A model generated the notes under the pieces. The model worked only from the letters and a program-made list of their open reading frames with translations, searched no databases and was not told where the DNA came from. DNA of 64,000 nucleotides from NCBI RefSeq assembly GCF_002632465.1, contig NZ_NIBS01000007.1:62001-126000 (forward strand). Direction: 5' to 3'. The position numbers and the translations under genes are program-made. The stretch comes from Xenorhabdus budapestensis (GTDB lineage: Bacteria; Pseudomonadota; Gammaproteobacteria; Enterobacterales; Enterobacteriaceae). Shown in pieces: positions 46,056 to 55,429 of the stretch; position 1 is the first letter of the stretch; the number at the start of each line of letters is the position of its first letter.

Positions 46056-48497
46056 ATGATGGCTGATACACAGTCTAACCAAACTCATCCTAAATTTACA
46101 TCTTCAGATAAAACAGACGAACAAAAACCACTCGATTTTATCCAAACAGTAAAAAAATCCGCCATGTATCACTGGGAAAATCTGCTACCTGCCTGTGGTA
46201 TTGATATTCCCGAAAAGGGTAAACATGGCGCTTGCTCTGTCTGTGGTGGCACTGACCGTTTCCACTTTATCGACGATCACCATCACGGCAACTGGCATTG
46301 CCGCCAGTGTGACGCTCCGAACTATGGTGATGGATTGGATTTAGTGGCTAAAACCAACCGGATCTCGATTTTTGAGGCTGCAAAAATTGTTGCAGATGCG
46401 CTGGCATTGCCTTTGCCAGAACCCAAACCAGCCAAAACGCTGACTAGGAACGCTAAACCAATTGCTGAACGTATCGCGGCACTGGTTGCCACTGCTGTTA
46501 CGGGTGAATCTCAATATCTGGTGAAAAAGGGACTGCAATGCCCCAATCAGCGGTTATTAAAAGATGGTTCTTTGTTGCTGATCACTCAAATGCTGGATGG
46601 CACAATCACAGGCGCACAGACCATCAAGCCAAACGGCGAAAAACGTCTTGTTTCCGGTACACATAAAAAAGGCAGTTTTATCCCGGTAACTGAGATAATC
46701 GGAATGCCGGACACAATCATCATTACTGAAGGTTACGCTACAGCTTTAACTGTCAGCCTATTATGTGAAGGAATGGTACTGGCAGCGATTGATGAAAGTA
46801 ACCTATTGATTGTTGCCGAGCAGATTAGAGAGCAGTACCCAAATTCCAGAATCATAATTGCCGCCGATAACGACTGGCACGAACCGGAAGAACGAGACAA
46901 AAATGGCAGGCTAAAAAAGAATGTTGGCAAAATAGCAGCAGAGAAGACCGCTATAGCGATTAGCAGCTGGATAACGCTACCGCCTACGGAATTAAAAGCT
47001 GATTGGGACGATTATCGCCAGCAACACGGTGTGGAAATAGCACAGCAAGCCTTTGCTCAGGAGCTTTATCAACCAGCATTAATCAAGAAAAAAGAAGCTA
47101 TTCAGTCCAATGATGCTGAGTCATCTAAGTTGACATTATGCCAAATGGGAGCCAGCCAACGCGGAGAAGTATTGTTGGCACGTTATAACGGTGATTTGGC
47201 ACTGGATGGTGCTTCGGAAACTGTACATCACTATGACGGTATTGTTTGGTGTCTGGTCAGTGACCGTGATTTAAGACGGGAAATGGTGGCTGCTTTTATG
47301 GAAGGAAAATTGCCGTACTCACCACATGGTATTAGCTCTGCTGTGGATGCCCTGAAATTACAGCTTCCCATGATGCAACCACCAGAACGCCACTTAATCG
47401 GGTTTAGTAATGGCGTGTTTGACTTGAAAGCCGGTCAGTTCCGGCCTCACCGCAAAAATGACTGGCTATTGCTTGCCAATGACGTTGAATTCAATTCTCC
47501 TGTTTCGGGGGAAACCCTGCAAGATCACGCGCCACAGTTCTGGCGCTGGCTCAATCAGGTAACAGCCAACTGTGAAAATAAAACAAACAGAGTGCTGGCA
47601 GCACTGTTTATGGTGCTGGCGAACCGTTATGACTGGCAACTTTTTCTGGAAGTCACCGGAGCAGGAGGTAGTGGCAAAAGTATCTTTGCCGAAATTTGTT
47701 CCATGCTGGCAGGTAAAGGCAATACCGTTTCCGCAAGTATGGCCGCACTGGAAAATCCACGGGAAAGGGCGTTGATTGCCGGTTATTCGCTGATTATCCT
47801 GCCAGACCAAACCCGTTATGCGGGCGATGGTTCTGGTATCAAGGCGATTACAGGCGGAGATGAAGTTGCCATCGATCCGAAGCACAAACAACCCTATTCA
47901 ACCCGTATTCCCGCCGTTGTACTGGCAGTAAACAATAATGCCATGAGTTTCAGTGATCGCAGTGGTGGTGTGTCACGGCGTCGCGTGATTTTCAACTTTT
48001 CGGAAGTCGTGCCGGAAAATGAACGTGATCCGCTCCTGCGGGATAAAATTGCGGCAGAATTGCCTGTGATTATCCGGCATTTGCTTCACAGATTCCTTGA
48101 TCCGCAAACTGCAAGGTGTTTACTGGCAGAGCAACAGAAATCAGAAGAAGCACTGGATATCAAACGCGGTACAGATCCACTGGTCGATTTTTGCGGTTAT
48201 CTCATTGCTTCCCATGAAGTTGACGGCCTATTAATCGGTAATGCGGAAATTATGCCGTTCAATCCCCGCAAATACCTTTATCACGCCTATCTTGCTTATA
48301 TGAAAGGCAATAACCTGAATAAACCTGTTTCCGTGACTCGTTTCGGCATGGATATGTCAGGCGCACTGGCAGAGTACAGCCAGCAATATTTACGCAAGAA
48401 AAGCAAACAGGGCATTCGTAGCAATCTGAGCCTGAACCTTGATACTGCTATCGAATGGATGCCGAAATTGACAAGGGATAGCCTGCCAGAAGAATAA
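46056..48497 (+). CDS. P4 alpha-type primase-helicase
   Basis: The 813-residue replication protein has in order: an N-terminal zinc-ribbon (CSVCGGTDRFHF ... WHCRQC, about 66-91), a Toprim-like primase part (IIITEGYATALTVS near 224, IIIAADND near 266), a D5_N region and an SF3-type helicase. The helicase shows Walker A GAGGSGKSIFAEI near 535 and SGGVSRRRVIF near 638. In phage P4 this protein primes, unwinds and binds the origin. GGAG lies five bases before the ATG. It is preceded by a 100-bp gap after int and followed by matching iterons. Confidence 0.93.
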   Translation: MMADTQSNQTHPKFTSSDKTDEQKPLDFIQTVKKSAMYHWENLLPACGIDIPEKGKHGACSVCGGTDRFHFIDDHHHGNWHCRQCDAPNYGDGLDLVAKTNRISIFEAAKIVADALALPLPEPKPAKTLTRNAKPIAERIAALVATAVTGESQYLVKKGLQCPNQRLLKDGSLLLITQMLDGTITGAQTIKPNGEKRLVSGTHKKGSFIPVTEIIGMPDTIIITEGYATALTVSLLCEGMVLAAIDESNLLIVAEQIREQYPNSRIIIAADNDWHEPEERDKNGRLKKNVGKIAAEKTAIAISSWITLPPTELKADWDDYRQQHGVEIAQQAFAQELYQPALIKKKEAIQSNDAESSKLTLCQMGASQRGEVLLARYNGDLALDGASETVHHYDGIVWCLVSDRDLRREMVAAFMEGKLPYSPHGISSAVDALKLQLPMMQPPERHLIGFSNGVFDLKAGQFRPHRKNDWLLLANDVEFNSPVSGETLQDHAPQFWRWLNQVTANCENKTNRVLAALFMVLANRYDWQLFLEVTGAGGSGKSIFAEICSMLAGKGNTVSASMAALENPRERALIAGYSLIILPDQTRYAGDGSGIKAITGGDEVAIDPKHKQPYSTRIPAVVLAVNNNAMSFSDRSGGVSRRRVIFNFSEVVPENERDPLLRDKIAAELPVIIRHLLHRFLDPQTARCLLAEQQKSEEALDIKRGTDPLVDFCGYLIASHEVDGLLIGNAEIMPFNPRKYLYHAYLAYMKGNNLNKPVSVTRFGMDMSGALAEYSQQYLRKKSKQGIRSNLSLNLDTAIEWMPKLTRDSLPEE

Positions 48498-48540
48498 TTT
48501 TTTTCTGATTTCAAGCATTTTTCAAAGAAATATAAAAAAG

Positions 48541-48761
48541 TATTCACCACTGTTCACCCTATAATTTAAACCAAATATATCAATGTATTATAGGGTGAAT
48601 AGTTATTTTAAAACTGTTCACAACTATTCATCACTGTTCACCTTTTTTTTGGTTGGAGGTGAACGGTTGGGTGAAGAGTAATGAAGAGTTTAATTTCAAC
48701 TCATCACCCTTTAATGGTTTGAATTTAAATAGAATTATTCAAAGGTGAACAGGGTGAACAG
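48541..48761. repeat. Iteron region, probable island replication origin
   Basis: GGTGAACAG-type repeats occur in both orientations. Examples are the complement at 48550-48558 and 48634-48642, GGTGAACGG at 48658-48666, and two directly abutting GGTGAACAG copies at 48744-48761. Partial copies and AT-rich spacers lie between. P4 alpha proteins bind iterons of this kind (family knowledge), so this is probably the origin or its cis replication region. Confidence 0.7.
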
Positions 48762-48830
48762 TTTTATTACTAATTCTTTAATAGGGAGGGGTAGATAAAA
48801 ATGTTTTCTCTGGCAGGTGTTTTTTTCAGC

Positions 48831-48874
48831 TCTCCGAGTTACTGGGTTAATGTATTAGCCCGGTAACACGGAGA
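48831..48874. other. Long hairpin downstream of the iterons
   Basis: TCTCCG.GTTACTGGG pairs with CCCGGTAAC.CGGAGA (one G-T pair, one A-A mismatch) around a 12-base loop, a roughly 15-bp stem. It may be a structured RNA or terminator. The region 48875-49141 after it holds no recognisable gene. Confidence 0.5.
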
Positions 48875-49141
48875 AGACAAGCGCAGCGCGTCAGTAGGGG
48901 TTGAACTATTACATCTAAATCATTGGAAATTACTTTTAGCCTGATTTTGGACAAGAAGAGTTAGTTGTACCAATGTGATTACCAAATAAGACTCAAGCTG
49001 ACACTATTGATGATCTAAATGAAACCTAACCAGATAGGCGGCTTTGTGCCAAGTGGACATAAACCCATGACGCTCTATTTACAGTTTCAATCGCATTAAG
49101 TTCGGTTTATAGATATCTGGAATCCAAACTACGGTTAACGT

Positions 49142-49447
49142 CTATCCAGAGGACAAGGCAACCTTAATCTTTTCTCTGACCAGTTTCATAAATGCCTCGG
49201 ACATAATGCTCCAGTTCTCGGGAACAAAAGTTCTTTGATAATGCGCTCTGAAATCAGTGATTAGGTCGTCGATTTGCGTAGTAAGAGGCAATATCACCGA
49301 TAACCGCATACTGCATTCCTTTATGAGAAGCGGCTAGAAACGCCTTATTTTCGGTTCGATCTTTTCATTGTCATCAAAAAGATCGTAATCCTGCCCAAAA
49401 TAAATACCAATCAAATTATCCTGTGCGCTGATATTAATCATATCCAT
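49142..49447 (-). pseudogene. Decayed CdiI-like immunity protein
   Basis: From ATG 49447 the frame reads MDMINISAQDNLIGIYFGQD and YDLFDDNEKIEPKI. It shifts into FLAASHKGMQYAVIGDIASY and shifts again into LTTQIDDLITDFRAHYQRTF, ending VALSSG at 49142. The order of an early YFxQDYDLF and a later short helical tail resembles small contact-dependent inhibition immunity proteins. The assignment is tentative. At least two frameshifts make it non-functional. No toxin gene is adjacent. Confidence 0.4.
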
Positions 49448-49611
49448 CGTCAACGCTCCGGAAATGTAATAGAACTTTCAATAATATGGCGGAATTCCAG
49501 TGTTACCTGCCCTAACTATAATCTACTCTCCATTATTCAACACAACCCCCAAAAATAAAATTGGGAGCTTATGCTAAATTATTTTTAACATAGCTCCCAA
49601 TAATAGATATG

Positions 49612-51591
49612 TTAATGTTTGTAAATCACATCGTCAATTAATCCAACGGGTAATCCATTTTCTCGGTTTGTGCTGAAATGTGCGGCGGTAATAGCCTTTA
49701 GTCTCTCTGAGAGCTTGTCTGGTACATCATTATCAACCACTATTATCTGGCATGGTGATTTTTTTCTCTGTGCATAATTACATATTTCAATGAGTTCATT
49801 GTAAATGTTTTCATATTTTTCAGGATCTGAAATTCCTTCATCAATATCTTCTTTTATATTTGTTTGTGCAGCATATTTTGGCTTTAGGTTTTTACCCAGA
49901 TATTTACCTATCGTATCAAGCATTAAAAGGCGGGGATGATTAATATCAGCATCAATTGAGCTTTTCAATATTGCTGCCATATATCCTATGGAAATTATCG
50001 TTCTTAATCCGCCAGATGTTATATTGAAATAATCTCTTTCTCTTACGACAGGGGAAAAGTGTTTCTTATTAATACTTATGCCAGTTCTATTTTTTATTTT
50101 CACACCAGTTAAGAAAGCCATTAAATCATCACCCAAAGAAGATAATACTCCCTCAATGCTTGGAGCCTTACCTTTTAAATCATCAAGTTTTTCTATTAAA
50201 GTTTCAATATTATCAGAAATAGTTTTTTGCTTAGTTAAAAGTTCATCTTGATGATTTCTAACTCTCAAGCTCGAAACCAAGCTTTCTCTCTTTTTACTTA
50301 CAGAAGTCATCTCCTTTAACAAGGCATCGCGTTGCGTGAGAAAAGGTGTGATAAACTGTTTTGCTTCAGTATCTATCATTTCACTAACTTTGATTAAATC
50401 ACCCTCAAGTTTAACCTTATTACCTAAGAGATTCCTTTGTTCGTTAGTCAGGATTATAATAAGCTCTTCAATAGATTTTTCTCTCTTTAGTAAAGAAAGT
50501 AATTCTTCGTCCAAAGATTCAGGTTTAGATTTAATGAAACCTCCATCGCCTTTTTCGATAGTGATTATATTATCACAGATCGGGCAGTTACATTTCATAT
50601 CTTGGGCTACACCAATTTTCTTATTCACTAAATGGATTGCTTTTATTTTCTTTATATCATTTGCATAATCATTTTTAAGTCTAATATACTGTTCTTTCTT
50701 AGATGTAATATCTTCGATGTTTTTAGTGATTACTTTTATTTTAAGGCTAAATTCAGAATGGTAGGTCTTAAGTTGATTGTAATTGTCTGAATTTGCCATC
50801 ATGTTGTTATTTAGTTTAGAAAGTTCATCATTGAATGATTCATAAATTACCTCACACTCTCCTATTGCATCATCAATTGATGGTATACTCTCGTATCCGG
50901 TCTCTCTAAGAAAATCAGAAACATGTTCATATTTTTTCCTTAAATTATTTAGCTCTATACGCTTGTTAGATATTTGTTGTTCTATATCTAAGATGTCAGT
51001 GTCTAGAACATTATATATATACTTGAATACCTCTTTGGTATAGGTGTATTTTGCCCAATCTGTGAGTCCCAAAAGAGACTTGCTACCCATGTCATCTTGA
51101 TTTACATAAACATACTTAATAATATTTCTAAAGCTTAATCTTTTGAACTGGCTGGTCGATTGAGTCGGGGAGACTTTTAATTTAAGTTTTGGGAAGTTTA
51201 ATGCATCCATTAAAAAATCGGAGTAGAATCCATCTGGAGCATTATTATTTGAAAAGTTTGGGGCATACTTTCTGGAGATAAAACCTTCTCTTTTTTCGAA
51301 AGAACAAAGGTAAACTTCTATAAAATCCTGTGGCTTGTAAATATCCCGAACAATAGTATGAGGTGTATCATTAATGATGATTTCTAAGGCGGCAAAATTA
51401 ATGGAAGTAATTATTTCATCAGCTAATTCTATTTTGCTTGCTCCTAGCAAATAATTAATGAATTCTAGAATACTAGATTTTCCTGTGTCTGAATCACCAT
51501 GTATTATATTTAATCCTTCTTCAAATCTTACAATGTAGTTTTTACGAACACCTGCAAGTATTAATCGTTCAATTCTTAGATAGGATTTCAT
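49612..51591 (-). CDS. SMC/Rad50-like ATPase of a Lamassu / ABC-3C-type defence operon (LmuB-like)
   Basis: The 659-residue protein has a split ABC ATPase head. Walker A is IIHGDSDTGKSSILEF near 31. Two coiled-coil arms flank a zinc hook CPIC near 337. The ABC signature-like ITSGGLRTIISIGYM and Walker B RLLMLDTIGKYLG follow near 527-560. This is the LmuB-type (DUF3732-like) architecture, which in Lamassu senses DNA structures such as ends or hairpins and releases the effector. Its ATG overlaps the stop of the middle component as ATGA. It is low in GC relative to the island's replication genes, suggesting cassette transfer. Intact. Confidence 0.85.
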   Translation of the reverse strand: MKSYLRIERLILAGVRKNYIVRFEEGLNIIHGDSDTGKSSILEFINYLLGASKIELADEIITSINFAALEIIINDTPHTIVRDIYKPQDFIEVYLCSFEKREGFISRKYAPNFSNNNAPDGFYSDFLMDALNFPKLKLKVSPTQSTSQFKRLSFRNIIKYVYVNQDDMGSKSLLGLTDWAKYTYTKEVFKYIYNVLDTDILDIEQQISNKRIELNNLRKKYEHVSDFLRETGYESIPSIDDAIGECEVIYESFNDELSKLNNNMMANSDNYNQLKTYHSEFSLKIKVITKNIEDITSKKEQYIRLKNDYANDIKKIKAIHLVNKKIGVAQDMKCNCPICDNIITIEKGDGGFIKSKPESLDEELLSLLKREKSIEELIIILTNEQRNLLGNKVKLEGDLIKVSEMIDTEAKQFITPFLTQRDALLKEMTSVSKKRESLVSSLRVRNHQDELLTKQKTISDNIETLIEKLDDLKGKAPSIEGVLSSLGDDLMAFLTGVKIKNRTGISINKKHFSPVVRERDYFNITSGGLRTIISIGYMAAILKSSIDADINHPRLLMLDTIGKYLGKNLKPKYAAQTNIKEDIDEGISDPEKYENIYNELIEICNYAQRKKSPCQIIVVDNDVPDKLSERLKAITAAHFSTNRENGLPVGLIDDVIYKH

Positions 51592-52093
51592 TTTGAGACC
51601 TTAAATACTTCATTAAGTATAGAGTTTAGCTTTCTTGAAGATAATGATTTTATTTTCTCTAAAGATTTAGTGTAATTTTTTATTGAGTTAAAATATTCCC
51701 CATCAAGTTCATTATAGAAATTTTCACCAAGATAAGAAAGGCTGAAATAAGTTACATTACCAATTTTTTTTACACTAAGAAATCCCATTGCAGCTATTTT
51801 TTTAAAAGTGTTTTTATCTTGGATGTTTCAAATAATATATCAACATTTAATGAAAAGCTCTTTATTGTATATGTTTCAGACATGTCGATGGATACATTTT
51901 TTTTGCCTGTGAGAGTCATTACCTCTTCAAGCTTGGATGGGTTTTTAATTAAATACATAAATATTTGAGCTTTGTTTTTATTCAATATCCAAACATCATT
52001 TTTATTCTTGCTTAAAGTATGAATTAAAATAATAAGCAAAGAAATATTCAAGTTTAATTCTTCATCGAGAGGAATATATGGCAAAGTATTCAT
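51588..52093 (-). CDS. Middle component (LmuC-like) of the defence operon, split at an A7 slippery run
   Basis: Frame 1 (52093-51794, 99 residues) begins MNTLPYIPLDEELNLNISLL and ends TLLKK at a TAG. Frame 2 resumes in -1 as KIAAMGFLSVKKIGNVTYFS and runs to 51588. The joint product of about 168 residues has the size and pattern of ABC-3C middle components: a helical hydrophobic first half, then a winged-helix-like end with YFSLSYLGENFYNEL. The junction TTA AAA AAA TAG contains A_AAA_AAA in frame (51803-51797), a classical -1 slippery heptamer. The ATG at 51788 has no ribosome site. Both outer ends overlap neighbours by ATGA. Programmed frameshift, phase variation or mutation are all possible. 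Confidence 0.7.
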
Positions 52094-53298
52094 TTCTGAC
52101 CTCTTAAATTATGCAAAGAGTCAAGAGATGTGTCGGGAGACCAGATTACATCCCTGTCTAATTTGTTGGCAAGCTGATGTAACATTCCTTTTTTATGTAC
52201 GCTACCAAGAGAATTAAGAAGAGATAAAAGTTTTACCTTATCCTCGTCCTCTATCTTTTTGTGTATCGCGGCCAAAAGCTGATTTGATGTATTGTGATTT
52301 GCAATAGAGTCATGATATTGAGTTTGATATATCTCTCTAATTTTTCTATATAAACTGCCCAATATCTCTCTATCGTGATCGCTGGTAAAAACGTTCCTAG
52401 CTAATTCTGCATTATAGTAATATTCTTTAGCATGCTTTGCTATATCACTATGGACATCTGCTATTATCATTTTCAAGAAGAAAAACTCTTTGTCATATTG
52501 ACTATTATCTTTGAATTCAGTTGGAGATAAAATGAGGACCATTTTTTTATTTATTTCTAAAGCGAATCTTTTAACAATTAAATAAACATTGGATTCTCTA
52601 TCTTTAGGCTTGCAAATAGTCATATGGTCTTCTTGAATTGCAATTGATTCTTTTGCGGGAACTTGGATAGGAATTGCGCTTTGTTTAACAACAAAATTAT
52701 CATAGCTACCATATAAAAATTTTAATTCTGGAAGTTTGGGTAATCTTATCCATTTGCGGTTTAAATCATCAGTCTCTCTACTAAATACACTTAAGTCACC
52801 CAGTTGAACATTTGAGGAAACCATACTACCCCATGACGCAGTTTCTGAACCTGAATGCGGAACTGCAAGCGAAATGAAACCAGAAATATTATGAGAAATA
52901 TCTCTTTCACTCATTTTTATTATGCATGATTTTGCTATCAATCCACCCATACTATGAGCAACAAAAATTATATTATTATAATTTGAAAGGTTGATCTGAC
53001 ACTCTCCAACCAATAGTTCAGAAAGTTCATCAACTGGAAGGTTAACTTCTCTTTTTGGCAGCGTGGTAAATAATCTTGAGAATAAATTTTTAGCTTTGCC
53101 ATAGCTATTTGTGAATTTGGTGAAATATTCAAAGCAGGCTATATCAAAACAGTCATTTAAATCATCATCATCAGATATTAATTGAGGGAAAGATATATCC
53201 TTATTAAAAGACCATGTAGAAGATCCACCTTTTAATCCGTGGATAAACAATATTATATTTTTAAAATTATTTCTTTTCTTCCAAATTAGCATGCTCAT
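52090..53298 (-). CDS. Alpha/beta hydrolase (lipase-like) effector of the defence operon (LmuA-like)
   Basis: The 402-residue protein begins MSMLIWKKRNNFKNIILFIH, with the oxyanion stretch FIHGLKGGSSTW. The nucleophile Ser116 lies in FVAHSMGGLIAKS. A candidate Asp is in LYGSYDNFVV near 206 and the catalytic His in QEDHMTICKPKDRES near 235. This is a PGAP1/lipase-type hydrolase of about 250 residues. The remaining 150 residues (NAELARNVFTSDHDREILG; QLLAAIHKKIEDEDKVKLLS) form a helical C-terminal module like the effector tail of ABC-3C systems. It is the first gene of the coupled operon; no signal peptide, so it acts in the cytoplasm, perhaps on membrane lipids. Confidence 0.8.
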   Translation of the reverse strand: MSMLIWKKRNNFKNIILFIHGLKGGSSTWSFNKDISFPQLISDDDDLNDCFDIACFEYFTKFTNSYGKAKNLFSRLFTTLPKREVNLPVDELSELLVGECQINLSNYNNIIFVAHSMGGLIAKSCIIKMSERDISHNISGFISLAVPHSGSETASWGSMVSSNVQLGDLSVFSRETDDLNRKWIRLPKLPELKFLYGSYDNFVVKQSAIPIQVPAKESIAIQEDHMTICKPKDRESNVYLIVKRFALEINKKMVLILSPTEFKDNSQYDKEFFFLKMIIADVHSDIAKHAKEYYYNAELARNVFTSDHDREILGSLYRKIREIYQTQYHDSIANHNTSNQLLAAIHKKIEDEDKVKLLSLLNSLGSVHKKGMLHQLANKLDRDVIWSPDTSLDSLHNLRGQK

Positions 53299-53333
53299 TA
53301 TTATCTCTTTTAATCTCTTTGGGTTGAACTCCC

Positions 53334-53413
53334 CGTCGCTTGCGACGTATAAAATTAAGCTGAACGATGCGAAGCGGGTGATTTCATATCAATACCCCGC
53401 GCTTGCGGCGGGG
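53334..53413. repeat. Pair of GC-rich hairpins with common CGCTTGCG core
   Basis: CGTCGCTTGCGACG (53334-53347) and ACCCCGCGCTTGCGGCGGGGT (53393-53413, 20 paired-type bases around GCTT) bracket about 45 bp just upstream of the defence operon. Both contain CCCCG..CGCTTGCG. They resemble ends of small palindrome-bearing elements of the IS200/IS605 world; this is inference. The second may also act as a terminator. Confidence 0.5.
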
Positions 53414-53898
53414 TTATTTATTAATAAGATATACTCCGTATATGGTTACATTTTCTAACCAATTGATTAACTGATCAATTGAAAATTATGTTGATAATTT
53501 AAATGTATATTAATCAATGTATTATTCTATATTAGGGAGTCGCTAACTGTATTCCTCATATTAAAGAGACTTGAAAGCTTTTTCACTACTACTGAGCAAG
53601 GGGCACTACGTTCTGTATGCAAAAACTAATTTTTTCTCCTATGTGCTTTCCATTTCCATATCTGCTTCCGGTTAATGGTTTCCCAACACAATCCGTTCCA
53701 CAAGGAGTGGCACGCATTCTGCTCCCGTGTGGGATGGAGCGATACAGGGAAAGCGAACTGTCAGGCACACGAAGACGAAAATCACACCACTGACGGAGAA
53801 AAAACTATGACTATTTTCCTGCATATCCAAGCTAGCGCTCCTAACACCGTAGCGGCGATTGTGTACCCTCGCTGGATCTGTCAGACTCCTTAAAAACG

Positions 53899-53994
53899 AA
53901 ATTTTCTAAAATCCGAACTGATATTTACCAGTCCGTAACTGACAACATTATTGTGGCACTGTTAGCAGGAATTAAGCCGTGGTCGTACCCGTGA
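53899..53994 (+). pseudogene. ArdC-type antirestriction protein, N-terminal fragment
   Basis: The frame reads KFSKIRTDIYQSVTDNIIVA and LLAGIKPWSYP and then meets TGA. TDIYQxVTDxIIxALxxGxxPW is the start of ArdC-family antirestriction proteins. The preceding codons (LDLSDSLKT) stay in frame, but no clear start is found. The other 95 percent of the gene is gone. The surrounding gap 53414-55346 holds further broken, higher-GC satellite-type sequence, including a CPNC zinc-finger-like fragment near 55153, but no intact gene I can support. Confidence 0.6.
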
Positions 53995-55346
53995 TAGCGA
54001 GTTCTAGCATGGCAGTATTAAATGTCTACCTCACGCCCTGAGACATTCGACAAGATTTTATGCTTTAAGCAAAGGAGAATTTCGAACTTTTAGTGCCAGT
54101 AAGTATTTTGCTTCGTAATAACAAATTGTTATGGTGCAAATTTACGTTGTGTTTCGGTTATGTACCATAAAGTCAATTAGTCGAGTCCTTCTTATTAACT
54201 CTTTTAATTGGTCATTAGATTTTCTAGGTGGCCCATCCAGTTTAACTTTTTTAATAGGAGTAGTGTACAACATGTTTTGGGGCATAAATGAGTTAAAGCA
54301 AACTGTCAAAATTAGTCATTTTATGAAATTATATTTGACAGATTAAATTCCAATTAACCCATAACATAAGCTGTTGACCCTACTCACCATAGCCGCTAAT
54401 ATTCCACTTACACTAATGATCCATCGCCTGTCAGGATCGCCTTCGGGTGGCGAAACAAAACTCTCGTAGCCTGAAAGAGAGAGCAAGAATTGCGGTACAT
54501 CTGCCCATCTTTGGGAGCAGATATTGTCAAGACACCTAAAACATCGTCTGGCAATGAAGGTCTCTTAAACTAATAGATAACCCAAAAGGATATCTTTATC
54601 TTGTTACCGAAGTGTATTGAACGTGGGTTCATACACTGGCGTTTCAAATCAACATAAATCCTATTTGTCTTCAATGAACAACAGGATAGCCTTTGCGCAT
54701 CTGTTCATACTTTTACCTATCCCTGTTTGAATTATTCAATAGACAATTTTTCTACAGCTAATCCATTAACATGACTACCGTTTGATATTTAACCTTACGG
54801 CATTTTGCTGTGCCTGATGGTACTTCAACGTTCGCACGATTTTTGCTGACTGTTTACAGAACTCAAGGTGTCACTTTTTGCAGGTTTACCGCTGAAAGTG
54901 ACGCCGCAGCCATAGCATCACTCAACCCTGACAGACTCTGGCCTGATTAACCACGCAGTGAATCTGACACTGCTTTTTATAGATTGAAAAAGGAGAGATT
55001 GACGATATCGAGGCTGGCTTTATGCCGGTGGGGATGACCTGTTCATACAGGCGGCAGTACCGTGTACTCAACCGATGCCCCGCAATACCTCAACTTGCGT
55101 TCACTCTGGCGCACAGATATCGATCAAGGGCAAAGCAGGTATTTTTTGTTTTGTCCGAACTGTCGCGCGCCAGAGATTGCATGTTGTCAGGTATAAGTAA
55201 GAAAATTAATGAACTGGTTGATTGGGGAATTAAGTATTTGGATCGCTGTCCGTTATGTTGAGTGAGTTTATAGTCGTTAAACTTAGCCGTTCGGTTATTG
55301 ATTCAGATAAAACAATCAGTTAAAGTTTCCCCGCCATTGGCACAAT

Positions 55347-55408
55347 CCAGTGGTAAGGTTTCGCAGCCTTGTAATGAACTATCCACTGGTAGGAAGTTTC
55401 TACCAGTG
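55347..55408 (+). promoter_or_regulatory. Alternative hairpins upstream of the structured RNA
   Basis: CCAGTGG (55347-55353) can pair with CCACTGG (55383-55389). That second arm can instead form CACTGGTAG / CTACCAGTG (55384-55392 with 55400-55408). The two pairings exclude each other, as in an attenuator. Confidence 0.45.
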
Positions 55409-55429
55409 TGTCTGCTATCGCCTTTTCAA

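Noticed and set aside
53675..53893. 72-codon frame before the ArdC fragment
   Set aside because: Could be a relic, but nothing in it is recognisable and its end is out of frame with the ArdC remnant, so I do not call a gene.
54131..54346. 71-codon frame in the island gap
   Set aside because: No family pattern, no ribosome site, and it lies among broken satellite fragments.
55347..55408. CRISPR-like repeated arms (CCAGTGG/CCACTGG)
   Set aside because: Only inverted short arms with unequal spacing; no direct repeats or spacers. No CRISPR array is seen anywhere in the window.
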